41,305 nucleotides of DNA, from assembly GCA_964605775.1 (NCBI GenBank), contig CAZSDU010000026.1:1-41305 (forward strand). The letters are read 5' to 3'. The stretch's first letter is position 1. Every line of letters begins with the position of its first letter. The notes below the pieces were generated by a model. It made no database searches, was not told where the DNA came from, and worked only from the letters and a program-made list of their open reading frames with translations. Shown here piece by piece: positions 23,836-33,589 of this stretch. Both the position numbers and the translations under genes were made by a program. This DNA comes from CAZSDU01 sp964605775 (GTDB taxonomy: Bacteria > Bacteroidota > Bacteroidia > Bacteroidales > FEN-979).

Positions 23836-25575
23836 ATGCTCTCCCTTCGTACAAAAATCATAGGATTGATCGTGCTGGCAGCCATAATTCTGCTGGGCAG
23901 TACCTTTGCCTATCATTATGCCAGGACAAAGCAAGAACACAATTTCAATTATGTTTACCATGAAAATTCGAAGGCCAGTATTCAGAGCATTCTAAATATT
24001 AAAAAAGAGAGCTTTCTGAAAAGCACGCTGAATGATGCTGCATGGGATGAACTGGTTGCTTTTGTCCGTAATCACCGATCAAACTGGGCCAATGAAAACC
24101 TGGGCACGATCTATGAAACCCTTGATTTTAGTTTTATTCAGGTCTATAATCCACGATTCGAGCTTCTGTACACTGTTATTGATTCCTCTCACTTTCAATT
24201 TCCTGAGTTGTCCATTCCCGTGGAGAGCCTGAAAAAAGCCACCCGTATTCATAGCAGTTTTCATTTTTTTCTTTTTCATCAAAACGGAATCATGGAAATC
24301 TTTGGTGCCTCCATTGTTCCCACCATCGACATCAAACGTAAAACCCCGGCGCTGGGCTGGCTGGTTACGGGAAGGTTATGGAACCAGCAATATCTTATTG
24401 ATCTTCAAAATGCCGCGAATGCAAATCTCGAGATTGTTCCCGTTGAAAAATTGGTTCTACCTCAATATACCCAAGAAGGGAGAGAAAAGGAAATGGTCGT
24501 TGTTCAGAAATTCATACACGATGCTTCCGGAAGGGTCGTCGCACGCCTCGATTTCCTTCCCAGAACACAGTTGGGGCTTGACCGGAAACTATTCCTGTAC
24601 TTCACTGTAATCCCGATCTTTGTCGCCCTTCTGGTCTTTATTATTTTTTCCCTTTTTATCAGAAGATGGATTACTTCGCCTTTAAGTCGGATCGCACAGA
24701 GTCTGAGTAATGAAGACCCCCTTCCCCTGTATAAAATACGGAAAAAGGATGTTGAATTTTTTGCCATCTCTGAACGTATGGAAGCATTTTTTGAGGCAAA
24801 GAAAAAACTGGAAAATGAAATCAAAGTCAGGAAGTTTGCTGAAGAAAGGATAGAACAATTTGCCAGGGAGTTGAAAGCATCCAATATTAGTAAGGATAAA
24901 TTCTTTTCCATTCTGGCCCATGATCTGAAATCTCCCTTTCATGCTTTACTCGGGTACACGGAAATCCTGACCAATGAATATGAAACGCTGTCCGAAACAG
25001 AAAGAAGAAAGTATATCAGAATCCTTCGGGAATCCATCAAAAATGTTTATGATCTCCTCGAGAATCTCCTGCAATGGTCCAGATTACAATCAGGGAAAAT
25101 GGATTTCCTGCCAGAGACTCTGGATCTTTCCCATATGATTGAAGAGGCTGTTAACCTTTATCAGGGTAATGCCTTAAAAAAGAACATCAGGGTGACCTAC
25201 AGTTCAGGTAAGAAATACATGGTAAAAGCCGATCATAACATGATCCGTTCTATACTTCAGAATTTGATTTCCAATGCCATTAAATTCACACCTGAAGGGG
25301 GCAAAGTTGATATCATGGCAGAGAAACTGCATGGATTTATCGAAGTCATAATCAAAGATACCGGCATTGGAATGTCTTCTGAAGACCTGGATAAATTATT
25401 TCGCATAGACATTTCTTATACCCGAAAAGGTACTGCAAAAGAAACAGGTACCGGGCTGGGACTTATCCTCTGTAAAGAACTCCTTGAAAAAAACGGAGGA
25501 AAGATATGGGTGGAAAGTGAAACAGATAAAGGCAGCAACTTTCATTTCACCTTGCCCTGTGAAGCATTATCGTGA
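23836..25575 (+). CDS. Membrane sensor histidine kinase with CHASE4-like periplasmic domain
   Basis: The protein has 579 residues. A first membrane helix (about 7-26) and a second (about 252-275) enclose a periplasmic region of about 220 residues that begins with an AAWDELVAFV segment typical of CHASE4 domains. A HAMP-like linker follows, then H362 in ILAHDLKSPF and an ATPase domain with NLISNAIKF, DTGIGMS and GTGLGLILC. It has no receiver domain, unlike the two hybrid kinases upstream, 11 nt after which it starts. It is therefore the membrane-sensing member of the cluster. Its 3' end overlaps by 9 nt with the convergent TPR-like gene. Confidence 0.92.
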   Translation: MLSLRTKIIGLIVLAAIILLGSTFAYHYARTKQEHNFNYVYHENSKASIQSILNIKKESFLKSTLNDAAWDELVAFVRNHRSNWANENLGTIYETLDFSFIQVYNPRFELLYTVIDSSHFQFPELSIPVESLKKATRIHSSFHFFLFHQNGIMEIFGASIVPTIDIKRKTPALGWLVTGRLWNQQYLIDLQNAANANLEIVPVEKLVLPQYTQEGREKEMVVVQKFIHDASGRVVARLDFLPRTQLGLDRKLFLYFTVIPIFVALLVFIIFSLFIRRWITSPLSRIAQSLSNEDPLPLYKIRKKDVEFFAISERMEAFFEAKKKLENEIKVRKFAEERIEQFARELKASNISKDKFFSILAHDLKSPFHALLGYTEILTNEYETLSETERRKYIRILRESIKNVYDLLENLLQWSRLQSGKMDFLPETLDLSHMIEEAVNLYQGNALKKNIRVTYSSGKKYMVKADHNMIRSILQNLISNAIKFTPEGGKVDIMAEKLHGFIEVIIKDTGIGMSSEDLDKLFRIDISYTRKGTAKETGTGLGLILCKELLEKNGGKIWVESETDKGSNFHFTLPCEALS

Positions 25576-28500
25576 TCTGGAAACCTGAATAAACGACACT
25601 TCTATATCTCCACCCTGGGGATATAGACTGATCCAGTTATTTTCCATACGGTACCAGGTATCCTGATCCTTAACACTGATCAGACGCTCGTTGACCTTGC
25701 CGTCAGGGGTGACATTACGGATCACGACCCCGCCTCCAGGAGCCTTGTCTTTTCCATAACGTAACAGAACATTAAAAGTCTTATCCGAAAGGTTTCTCAG
25801 TTTAATGTATATGAAATTATCTTTCCTGGAAGCCATATTCACTGGGGTAAAAGAGAATTGCTTTTCTTCACCGGCAGCAATGGTGACAGTTGATTTAAAC
25901 ACATCCACAATGGCATTCTCGGTAATGATTTTTCTAATTTTTAACACCATTTCCCTTGGATAATTTTCCATGGGGAGGATAGTCATCGCTTCATTGTATG
26001 CATCAATGGCTTTATCATATTCATAAGCGCTGAAATACCGGTCGCCATCGCCGATCACTTTATCGTATTTACCTTTGTTGGCACGATAGATGGAATCTAT
26101 TTTGGCATTCACCAAGGCTAATTTTTCCCTTGGCCCCGACGCTTCAGGGAATAATCCTCCTGCTTGGGTATAAGAAGCCAATGCCTGGGAATAATCTTTT
26201 TCCTTCAGGAATGTATCGCCTCCCGACATCAGGTTATCAAAAAGCTGTTGTTTCCCAAGAATTTCTTCCAGAATTTTATTAATGTCCGCTATTTTCTGAA
26301 TGGGATAAGTCGCTTCGGGCTTGATGGCAGATGCATGCTGATATTCTGCTTTGGCCTGATCGTATTTGTTGTGTAACAGCAAATCATCTGCCTTTGTTAT
26401 TGAAGTTTTAAAGGCCTCTTCTTTTGCTTTATTTTCAGCTATAATACCGTCTAAAAGCAGAATCCTGTCCTTAGGATACTGCTCTTCAGGTTTGATATTG
26501 CCAGCATTGATATAATCCAATTTGGCCTGTTCAAATAATTTTTCCTCCAAGGATTTATCGGCTTTTGCCAGGGCAGCGTTGTAACGCTGATCCAGAATCC
26601 TGAGTGCTTCTATTTGTGTCAGGATTTTATCCGTTTCAGCGATTTTATTTTTATGATATTGCTCTCCAGGTTTGATCAATCCGGCATCCTGATAAGCAGA
26701 TTTTGCAAGGGCATAGGACTGATCTGCAAAAAGTCTGTCAGCTTTTTGCAAGGCTTCAGCATACTGATCATCCAAGGCTTTTTTTTGATTTATTTCGACC
26801 TGGATAAGATCAATTTCAGAAATTTTTGATTTTGGATATATTTCTGCAGGTTTAAGGGTCAATGCTTCCACGAATTTTGCCCTGGCGGACTCATAAGATT
26901 TATCGACAAGGTCTTTATCAGCGGAAGAAATCAACTGAGTATAATACGCCTCCAATTCTTTTTGTTTAGCTATCCCGGCAAGCACCTGACCAATTTCTGA
27001 TATCTTTGATTTTGGATACGTTTCTTCTGGTCTCAGTTCTGTCGCATGCTGATATGCATTGAGAGCCTGTTCATAAGACTTCTCAGCCATAAGCTGGTCA
27101 GCATTGTTAATCCATTGATTATACTGCTCTTCTTTTGCTTTCCGGGCTGCAATTTCGGCGGCTATCTTATCAAGTTCAGCGATCTTATCTTTGATATATT
27201 GATCCGTAGGCCTTAATAATTCAGCATTCACATATTCTATCCTGGCCTGTTCGTATGACCCGGCAAGCATTAACTTATCTGCTTTCTGTACGATAGCTGC
27301 ATACTGATCATCCAAAATTTTCTGTTGCTGCAGGTACTGAAGGGCAAGATCAATTTCAGTTATCCTTGACTGGGGATATTCTGAAAGGGGTTTAATCTTC
27401 AATGCTTCCTGATATTGCATTTTAGCTTTTGGGTAATCTTTTGCTTCCAGCAGTTGATCTGCTGCAGATAATATCTGATTGTAGAGGGCATCCATTGATT
27501 GCTGCTTGGTAATGGCTGCCAATGCCTGATTGATCTCGGCAATTTTAGTTTTCGGATAAAGCTCAGAGGGTTTTAGTTCAAGAGCCTGGCGGTAAGTGTC
27601 CTTGGCCTGCTCATAGGACTTCTCTGTAAGAAGAAGGTCGGCATTGACAATAAGCTGAGCAAACTGTTCATCGCGTGATTTTTTTGCTGCAATTTCCAAT
27701 AAAATTTTATCGATTCCAGCAATTTTATTCTTAGGGTATTGCTCTTCAGGTTTCAAGTTAACAGCATTCAGGTATTCTACCCTGGCTTGTTCGTATGATT
27801 TATCCAATAAGAGTTTATCGGCAAGGGCAAGAATGGTTTGATACCGCTCATTTAATCCTTTTTGCCGTCTCAGATCAGAGAAAATACTATCCAGTTCCCT
27901 GATTCTTTCAGCCGGATAGGATTCTCCCTGTTTAATTTTGAGCGCCTGTTCGTATACGTTACGCGAGGGTTGATATTGCTTGCTGGTGAACAATTTATCT
28001 GCTTTTATAATCAGGGCATTGTACTGATCCTCCTGATTCTTGTTTTTCGATAGTTTATCCAATTCTGCTTTGATTTCTGACAGTTTCTCTTGTGGATAAG
28101 TTTCGGCCGGTTTGATTTTCAATGCATTCTCGTATTCTGATCGTGAGGCATCATAGGATTTCTCAGCCAGCAACCTATCTCCGTTGGCTATGTACAGAGA
28201 ATATTGATCATCGAGGTTTTTGGCCATTTCTGATTCCTGTGTAGTCAGCAGGCTTTCAGCTTTTCTGACCATTTCCCGGGGATAGGCTTCGGCAGGTTTA
28301 ACCGATAAAGCGAGTTTATAATTTTCCCTTGCCCTGAGGTATTCCTTGGCAATGTACAAACTGTCGCCAAGATTGATGTACCGATCGAAATCTTCGGCGA
28401 TTCTCTTCTCCCTGGCAAGGATGCGGTCAATTTCCGAGATTTTTGTCTTTGGATAAACCTGTTCTGGTTTGATGACAAGCGCGTCCTTGTATGCTTTTTC

Positions 28501-29232
28501 TGCATCCGCGTACTTCAATGTATTCAGCAGCAGATCAGCCCGGTCAATGATCTTTTTATACGCCTCATCCCTAACCTGCATGGCTTTAACGAGAACCGTA
28601 AGCTGAGCGACCCTGTCGGCGGGATATTTTTCTTCCGGTTTAAGTGATGCGGCCATCTGATATTCCGGGAGGGCAGCCATGAAGTTAGAATCAAGAAAAA
28701 AAACATCTGCTCTGGAGATGGATTGTGCGTAATTTTCTTCCAGCACCTGTTGATCCACCAGGATTTTTATGATTTCGTTCACTTTTTGTCTTGGATAAGA
28801 TTCCGAAGGCATTAACCTGGAAGCGTTTTCATATTCCTGCCTGGCCCTCTCATAGTCCTTTTGCCGGAATAGTTTATCCGCGCTGGCCAGCGCCACATCG
28901 TAAAGGATATTCTGAGCCTTTTGCGACCTGAGGATATCCATGGTCTGATGCAATTTCACTTTTGCGATGCTGTCGGTAGGTAACAGGTCGATGGCCACCT
29001 GATAGGAAGCTTTGGCATTGAGGTAATCTTTGTTTTTAAAATATTGATCACCCCTGGACAGGGCACGCTGAAAAGGAGTGGAATCAGGGACAGCATTGTC
29101 CAGGCTGTGAATTCCGTTTGTCTTCTGTTCGATGATAGGGAAGATTGTTTGTCGAAATATTCCGAAAACTATGCCAGATATCAATAAGATAATAAATATC
29201 GAGAAGGGTTTAATGAATCGTGTCATTTTCAT
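25567..29232 (-). CDS. Large membrane-anchored protein with 18 TPR-like repeats
   Basis: The frame is open from an ATG at 29271 (1234 aa), but that overlaps the ABC ATPase gene. ATGs at 29232 or 29226 fall after its stop and just before the single N-terminal membrane helix (PFSIFIILLISGIVFGIF), so they are preferred. I count 18 tandem repeats of 57-62 residues with the core A-D-K-L-L-x-x-K-S-Y-E-Q-A, then Y-x-x-A, then K-P-x-E-x-Y-P-K-x-K-I-x-E-I-D. Each is longer than a canonical 34-residue TPR because a second long helix follows. The C-terminal 120 residues are beta-rich and repeat-free. The N-in topology would place the repeats in the periplasm. The partner is unknown; regular repeats suggest scaffolding. 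It follows the LolD-type gene on the same strand. Confidence 0.88.
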   Translation of the reverse strand: MKMTRFIKPFSIFIILLISGIVFGIFRQTIFPIIEQKTNGIHSLDNAVPDSTPFQRALSRGDQYFKNKDYLNAKASYQVAIDLLPTDSIAKVKLHQTMDILRSQKAQNILYDVALASADKLFRQKDYERARQEYENASRLMPSESYPRQKVNEIIKILVDQQVLEENYAQSISRADVFFLDSNFMAALPEYQMAASLKPEEKYPADRVAQLTVLVKAMQVRDEAYKKIIDRADLLLNTLKYADAEKAYKDALVIKPEQVYPKTKISEIDRILAREKRIAEDFDRYINLGDSLYIAKEYLRARENYKLALSVKPAEAYPREMVRKAESLLTTQESEMAKNLDDQYSLYIANGDRLLAEKSYDASRSEYENALKIKPAETYPQEKLSEIKAELDKLSKNKNQEDQYNALIIKADKLFTSKQYQPSRNVYEQALKIKQGESYPAERIRELDSIFSDLRRQKGLNERYQTILALADKLLLDKSYEQARVEYLNAVNLKPEEQYPKNKIAGIDKILLEIAAKKSRDEQFAQLIVNADLLLTEKSYEQAKDTYRQALELKPSELYPKTKIAEINQALAAITKQQSMDALYNQILSAADQLLEAKDYPKAKMQYQEALKIKPLSEYPQSRITEIDLALQYLQQQKILDDQYAAIVQKADKLMLAGSYEQARIEYVNAELLRPTDQYIKDKIAELDKIAAEIAARKAKEEQYNQWINNADQLMAEKSYEQALNAYQHATELRPEETYPKSKISEIGQVLAGIAKQKELEAYYTQLISSADKDLVDKSYESARAKFVEALTLKPAEIYPKSKISEIDLIQVEINQKKALDDQYAEALQKADRLFADQSYALAKSAYQDAGLIKPGEQYHKNKIAETDKILTQIEALRILDQRYNAALAKADKSLEEKLFEQAKLDYINAGNIKPEEQYPKDRILLLDGIIAENKAKEEAFKTSITKADDLLLHNKYDQAKAEYQHASAIKPEATYPIQKIADINKILEEILGKQQLFDNLMSGGDTFLKEKDYSQALASYTQAGGLFPEASGPREKLALVNAKIDSIYRANKGKYDKVIGDGDRYFSAYEYDKAIDAYNEAMTILPMENYPREMVLKIRKIITENAIVDVFKSTVTIAAGEEKQFSFTPVNMASRKDNFIYIKLRNLSDKTFNVLLRYGKDKAPGGGVVIRNVTPDGKVNERLISVKDQDTWYRMENNWISLYPQGGDIEVSFIQVSRSR

Positions 29233-29251
29233 GCGTCGGCCAAGCTTGCGT

Positions 29252-29905
29252 TTATGAATGGATAATTCCATCCTTGATGGTAAGTTTTCTGTCTGCCATA
29301 TCCGCCAGTTCGAGATTATGGGTTACGATGACATATGTTTGATTAAAACTATCCCTTAAGCGGAAAAACAATTTATGCAGCTCTACAGAAGCTGCAGAAT
29401 CGAGATTACCAGAGGGTTCATCGGCAAGGATCATCCCCGGGTCGTTCATCAGTGCCCTGGCGACTGCAACCCTTTGTTGTTCACCTCCCGAAAGTTCAGA
29501 AGGTTTATGATGGATGCGATCCCCGAGGTTCATGAATTCAAGAATTCCTTTCGCTTTTTGAGCTGTATCTTTTTTCTTCTTCCCGGCAATGAAAGCGGGA
29601 ATACAGACGTTTTCCAGGGCCGAAAATTCCGGAAGAAGATGATGAAACTGAAAAACAAAACCAATATGCTGATTACGGAAGGACGCCAGTTTCCGGTCAG
29701 ATAATCCCTGGATAGTTATTCCATTGAGTTCAAGCATCCCTGAATCTGCAATATCAAGTGTGCCAAGGATATGCAGCAAAGTTGATTTCCCAGCACCTGA
29801 GGCTCCCACAATAGAAATGATTTCACCTTTTTTTATATCCAGGCTAATTCCTTTTAGAACTTCAAGCGGGCCATATGATTTTCTAATGTCGCGGGCAGAT
29901 ATCAT
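29252..29905 (-). CDS. LolD/MacB-type ABC transporter ATP-binding protein
   Basis: The ATG at 29905 gives 217 residues; the longer frame to 29995 would start at TTG upstream of a clear promoter box. Walker A GASGAGKST lies at 34-42, the signature LSGGEQQR near 138-145, and Walker B with DEPSGNLD near 160-167. The combination of LSGGEQQRVAVARAL and ADEPSGNLD is typical of the LolD/MacB/FtsE group that powers lipoprotein release or efflux. No permease (LolC/LolE type) lies next to it, so the membrane partner must be encoded elsewhere. It is divergent from sucC and followed by the TPR-like gene. Confidence 0.92.
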   Translation of the reverse strand: MISARDIRKSYGPLEVLKGISLDIKKGEIISIVGASGAGKSTLLHILGTLDIADSGMLELNGITIQGLSDRKLASFRNQHIGFVFQFHHLLPEFSALENVCIPAFIAGKKKKDTAQKAKGILEFMNLGDRIHHKPSELSGGEQQRVAVARALMNDPGMILADEPSGNLDSAASVELHKLFFRLRDSFNQTYVIVTHNLELADMADRKLTIKDGIIHS

Positions 29906-29922
29906 AAATCCATTATGAAATG

Positions 29923-29930
29923 CAAAGGTA
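29923..29930 (-). promoter_or_regulatory. -7 box of the ABC ATPase gene
   Basis: TACCTTTG on the minus strand lies 17 nt before the ATG at 29905; no clear -33 element is seen. Confidence 0.5.
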
Positions 29931-29950
29931 ATAAAATCCCCCGTCAGGGA

Positions 29951-29981
29951 TTTGGATATCCGTAAGAAACTCCTATTTTTG
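29951..29981 (+). promoter_or_regulatory. sucC promoter
   Basis: TTTG (29951-29954), exactly 19 nt, then TATTTTTG (29974-29981) reproduce the Bacteroidota consensus. The sucC ATG follows 25 nt later. Confidence 0.75.
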
Positions 29982-30006
29982 ATCTTCCAATACAATCCGT
30001 TCCGAT

Positions 30007-31197
30007 ATGAATTTACATGAGTTTCAAAGCAAATCCATTCTCAAGCAATACGGTGTTGCCGTTCCCGAAGGTGTTCTGGCTCATACGATAGAAGAGGCGG
30101 TGAAAGCTGCTGAGTACCTGGCAGGAGCCACCGGTACAGACAAATGGGTTATAAAAGCCCAGGTACATGCAGGGGGACGGGGTAAAGGAGGTGGAGTAAA
30201 AGTAGCCAGGTCCATTGAGGAGGTCAGAGAGGCTGCGGATGCCATTCTGGGCATGAGATTGGTGACGCCCCAGACTACGGCCCATGGAAAACTGGTCAGA
30301 AAGGTATATGTAGAACAAAATATTTATTATCCCGGCCCCTCAGAACCATCGGAATTATACATGAGTGTCCTGCTCAACAGGCAGAGGGGGCATACCATAC
30401 TAATGTACTCTCCCCGGGGAGGCATGGATATTGAAAAGGTGGCCGAAGAAACGCCGGAACTGATTTTCACGGAAGAAATCGATCCAAAAATCGGACTTCA
30501 GGCTTTCCAGACAAGGAAAGTCGCCTTCCATCTCGGATTGAAAGATGATGCCTATAAGAATATGGTCAAATTTGTGTTTGCCTTATATAAAGCATACGAA
30601 CAAAGTGATGCTTCCCTGGTAGAGATTAATCCTGTTTTCAAAACCTCAGATAATAAAATCCTGGCTGCAGATGCCAAAGTCGTGATCGATAATAATGCCT
30701 TATTCCGTCATCCTGACATTGCAGCCATGCGGGACTATGATGAAGAAGACCCCACGGAAGTGGAAGCCACCCGGCATGATTTGAATTATGTGAAACTTAA
30801 CGGGAATGTCGGCTGCATGGTTAATGGAGCCGGACTGGCCATGGCCACGATGGATATCATTAAACTATCAGGAGGCGACCCTGCCAACTTCCTTGACGTC
30901 GGCGGCTCTGCCAGCGCTAAAAGAGTGGAAGAGGGTTTCCGTATTATTTTAAAAGATCCGGCAGTAAAAGCTATTTTGGTGAATATTTTTGGGGGTATCG
31001 TCCGCTGCGACCGTGTCGCTCAGGGAGTCGTGGATGCCTGCCACAACATTGGAGAAATCAATGTTCCCATCATCGTCAGGCTTCAGGGCACCAATGCCAA
31101 AGAGGGAAAAGCAATCATTGACGCATCAGGATTAAAAGTCCATTCAGCGATAACTTTACTTGATGCTGCCGAGCTGGTAACTAAAGTACTGAATTAA
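30007..31197 (+). CDS. sucC: Succinyl-CoA synthetase beta subunit (ADP-forming type)
   Basis: This is the beta subunit of the TCA-cycle enzyme that converts succinyl-CoA to succinate with nucleotide triphosphate formation. The 396 residues match the usual length. It starts MNLHEFQSK and has the ATP-grasp motif QVHAGGRGKGGGVK at about 52-65. EINP near residue 205 binds metal, and NFLDVGGSAS near 293 with GGIVRCD near 332 form the ligase domain and phosphohistidine-binding power helix region. The alpha subunit gene sucD is not adjacent: the next gene is a convergent protease 3 nt away, so sucC is monocistronic here. It has its own well-formed promoter. Confidence 0.97.
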   Translation: MNLHEFQSKSILKQYGVAVPEGVLAHTIEEAVKAAEYLAGATGTDKWVIKAQVHAGGRGKGGGVKVARSIEEVREAADAILGMRLVTPQTTAHGKLVRKVYVEQNIYYPGPSEPSELYMSVLLNRQRGHTILMYSPRGGMDIEKVAEETPELIFTEEIDPKIGLQAFQTRKVAFHLGLKDDAYKNMVKFVFALYKAYEQSDASLVEINPVFKTSDNKILAADAKVVIDNNALFRHPDIAAMRDYDEEDPTEVEATRHDLNYVKLNGNVGCMVNGAGLAMATMDIIKLSGGDPANFLDVGGSASAKRVEEGFRIILKDPAVKAILVNIFGGIVRCDRVAQGVVDACHNIGEINVPIIVRLQGTNAKEGKAIIDASGLKVHSAITLLDAAELVTKVLN

Positions 31198-31200
31198 AAA

Positions 31201-32820
31201 TCAATGATCGATCTGCAGTCTTTCGAATAAACCATCATTATTGATCACCTCAATGGCTTTCTGGACTTCCTGATCACTTTGATTTACAATCGCATAAAGT
31301 TCATTCATATCCCATAATTTCTGGGCGATCAATCCTTTAATCTGCGATTTGATTAAAACTTCAGAAGCGGTATATCCTTTTTCATCTTTTTTTACCCCTG
31401 CTTTTTCTGCAGCTTCAAAAAAGGAATTCATAAAAGCCTCATTCAGGGTGAAATTTTTATCGAACTCTGGAAATATACAGTAGTTTTGCTTCAGGTTCTT
31501 ACGGTCACGGTCAACGTAATCCCCGACAAATAAATTAATCACATTTTTTCGCCGGAGATCGAGATAATAATCACTGACCAAACTTGAATCCCAGGGAATG
31601 AAGACATCGGGCATGATGCCTCCCCCACCGTATACAACCCTTTTCTTTGAGGTGAAAAATTTCAATGAATCCGGAAACTTAATACTGTCTGCATGCACCA
31701 GTTCACCATGCCTGACCCTCTGTCTAAAATCTTCGTAGTAATTATCCATTCCCGCCTGGTATGGTTTCTGGATACATTTGCCGGAGGGATTGTAATACCT
31801 TGCTGTCGTCAGACGCATCTGTGAACTATCGGGAAGTTGAAATGGGCGTTGAACCAGTCCCTTCCCAAACGACCTCCGTCCGACGATGATCCCCCTGTCC
31901 CAATCCTGTACCGCACCCGATACAATTTCGCTGGCAGAAGCCGAATTTTCATTGATCATAATCACCAGCTTACCTTTTTCAAATAAACCCCTGGCGGTAG
32001 AGAAAAATTCCTCTTTGGGACTGCGTAGTCCCTGGGTATAAACGATCAGCCGGTTAGGGCCAAGGAACTCATCTGAAAGATCGATGGAGGTACCCATATA
32101 ACCCCCGGAATTATTCCTCAGGTCAAGGATAAGACTTTTCATCCCTTCAGCCTTCAGTTTAAATACTGCTTCAGTAAATTCCTGCATGGAAGACTGTGAA
32201 AAACGATTCAGGTTAATATAACCTGTTTCCGGGGTAATCATATAAGCTGCATCTATACTGTTAATGGGAATTTTATCCCGGGTGATAAGGTAGTCTATCA
32301 GTTCCTTTTTCCCTTTACGGTAGATGGATACTCCTACTTTTGTACCCCGTTTTCCGCGTAGATGATCCAGCACGAACTGGTTGTTGATTTTTTTACCAAC
32401 TACCAGTTCGGTATCAATTTTAATAATTTTATCACCTGACATGATCCCCAGTTTTTCAGAGGGTCCGCCGGGGATGGGATGAACGACGGTAATCGTATCC
32501 CTTAGTATTTCAAACTGGACTCCGATCCCGTCAAAATTCCCTTCCAGTGGCTCATTGGCACGCTGAACTTCACTTTTGGGTATGTATACGGAATGTGGAT
32601 CAAGTTCTTTGAGTGTTTCAACTATGGCCTTTTCAACAAGTTTCCCTTCATTGATGGTATCTACATAAGCAAATTTGATGATCTGCATGGCCGTATTGTA
32701 CTTCTTCATACCTGAATTCGGATCGGGTTTTTGAGCCTGTAATCCGGAATGAAAGAAAGCAAAGCATAAAAAGGTTAAAACCAAAAGCTGAACGTTGGAG
32801 GAAATTTTGATATTCATCAT
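31201..32820 (-). CDS. Carboxy-terminal processing protease (S41 family, PDZ-containing)
   Basis: The protein has 539 residues. A signal peptide (hydrophobic stretch about 9-27 ending at LQAQ) directs it to the periplasm. A PDZ domain (about 95-180) has the ligand-groove segment IPGGPSEKLGIMSGDKI. The S41 protease domain carries DLRNNSGGY at about 233-241, the serine cluster SASASE at 293-298 and K320 in SFGKG, the Ser-Lys pair of the CtpA/Prc family. The C-terminal 180 residues are a tail found in Bacteroidota members. It cuts the C-termini of envelope proteins. It is convergent with sucC and divergent from the rhomboid gene. Confidence 0.95.
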   Translation of the reverse strand: MMNIKISSNVQLLVLTFLCFAFFHSGLQAQKPDPNSGMKKYNTAMQIIKFAYVDTINEGKLVEKAIVETLKELDPHSVYIPKSEVQRANEPLEGNFDGIGVQFEILRDTITVVHPIPGGPSEKLGIMSGDKIIKIDTELVVGKKINNQFVLDHLRGKRGTKVGVSIYRKGKKELIDYLITRDKIPINSIDAAYMITPETGYINLNRFSQSSMQEFTEAVFKLKAEGMKSLILDLRNNSGGYMGTSIDLSDEFLGPNRLIVYTQGLRSPKEEFFSTARGLFEKGKLVIMINENSASASEIVSGAVQDWDRGIIVGRRSFGKGLVQRPFQLPDSSQMRLTTARYYNPSGKCIQKPYQAGMDNYYEDFRQRVRHGELVHADSIKFPDSLKFFTSKKRVVYGGGGIMPDVFIPWDSSLVSDYYLDLRRKNVINLFVGDYVDRDRKNLKQNYCIFPEFDKNFTLNEAFMNSFFEAAEKAGVKKDEKGYTASEVLIKSQIKGLIAQKLWDMNELYAIVNQSDQEVQKAIEVINNDGLFERLQIDH

Positions 32821-32852
32821 GAATGGCTTATTAATAAAAGGTTTTGAGTATT

Positions 32853-32860
32853 CAAAGGTA
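32853..32860 (-). promoter_or_regulatory. -7 box of the S41 protease gene
   Basis: TACCTTTG on the minus strand, 32 nt before the ATG at 32820; no clear -33 element is seen. Confidence 0.5.
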
Positions 32861-32929
32861 AGTTATTTTTAATTTCGGTTGTCCGGTAATGGTAATTTTA
32901 ACTAATTTTAACCAGAAATATTATGCCAT

Positions 32930-33589
32930 TTGGCTGAATCAGATAAAATAAGATTTTTCCGGAGTTTTCTTTTTCCCTTCATGTTTGTTCTCCTTTTATG
33001 GTTAATCAAAGGAATTGACCTTGTTTTTAACTTGAATCTGAATCAATTTGGGTTATATCCGATGGAAACAAAGGGTTTGATCGGCATTTTTACATGCCCT
33101 TTTCTTCATGCTGATTTATCGCATTTATTTGCGAATTCGGTTCCTTTACTGTTACTCGGGGCCCTTTTGTTTTTCTTTTACAAGGAAATTGCCTGGTTGA
33201 TCCTCATCCTTTTATATTTCATTACTGGCCTCTGGGTCTGGACCTTTGCCCGTGGGGGGGCAGCTCATATAGGTGCCAGTGGGATTATCTATGGCCTTGC
33301 CGCTTTTCTATTCTTCAGCGGGATCATCAGGAGGGAACCTGCTTTGATGGTGATCACCCTCTTGATTACTTTTCTATATGGAGGACTGATCTGGGGAATT
33401 TTTCCAGAGTTTTTCCCAAAGCAAAGGATTTCCTGGGAATCTCACCTGATGGGACTGCTGGCTGGGTTTGTCCTGTCAGTCTATTACCGCAAATCTGGAC
33501 CACAAGCAAAAGAACATCATTGGGAAGAGGAAGAGGAAGATGATTCAGGGATCGATTCTGAGATAGGGAGTGATCCGCCTGAACACTGA
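32930..33589 (+). CDS. Rhomboid-family intramembrane serine protease
   Basis: The protein has 219 residues and about six membrane segments. Catalytic residues of the rhomboid dyad are visible: S117 in GASG and H172 in SHLMG, with the HLFAN segment at 65-69 completing the active-site scaffold. An acidic tail of about 30 residues (EEEEEDD) ends the protein. The start is unusual: no ATG precedes the first membrane helix after the in-frame stop at 32909-32911, so TTG at 32930 is the likely start. The 3' end overlaps the convergent helix-hairpin-helix gene by 45 bp, with the acidic tail lying in the overlap. The substrate is unknown. Confidence 0.9.
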   Translation: MAESDKIRFFRSFLFPFMFVLLLWLIKGIDLVFNLNLNQFGLYPMETKGLIGIFTCPFLHADLSHLFANSVPLLLLGALLFFFYKEIAWLILILLYFITGLWVWTFARGGAAHIGASGIIYGLAAFLFFSGIIRREPALMVITLLITFLYGGLIWGIFPEFFPKQRISWESHLMGLLAGFVLSVYYRKSGPQAKEHHWEEEEEDDSGIDSEIGSDPPEH

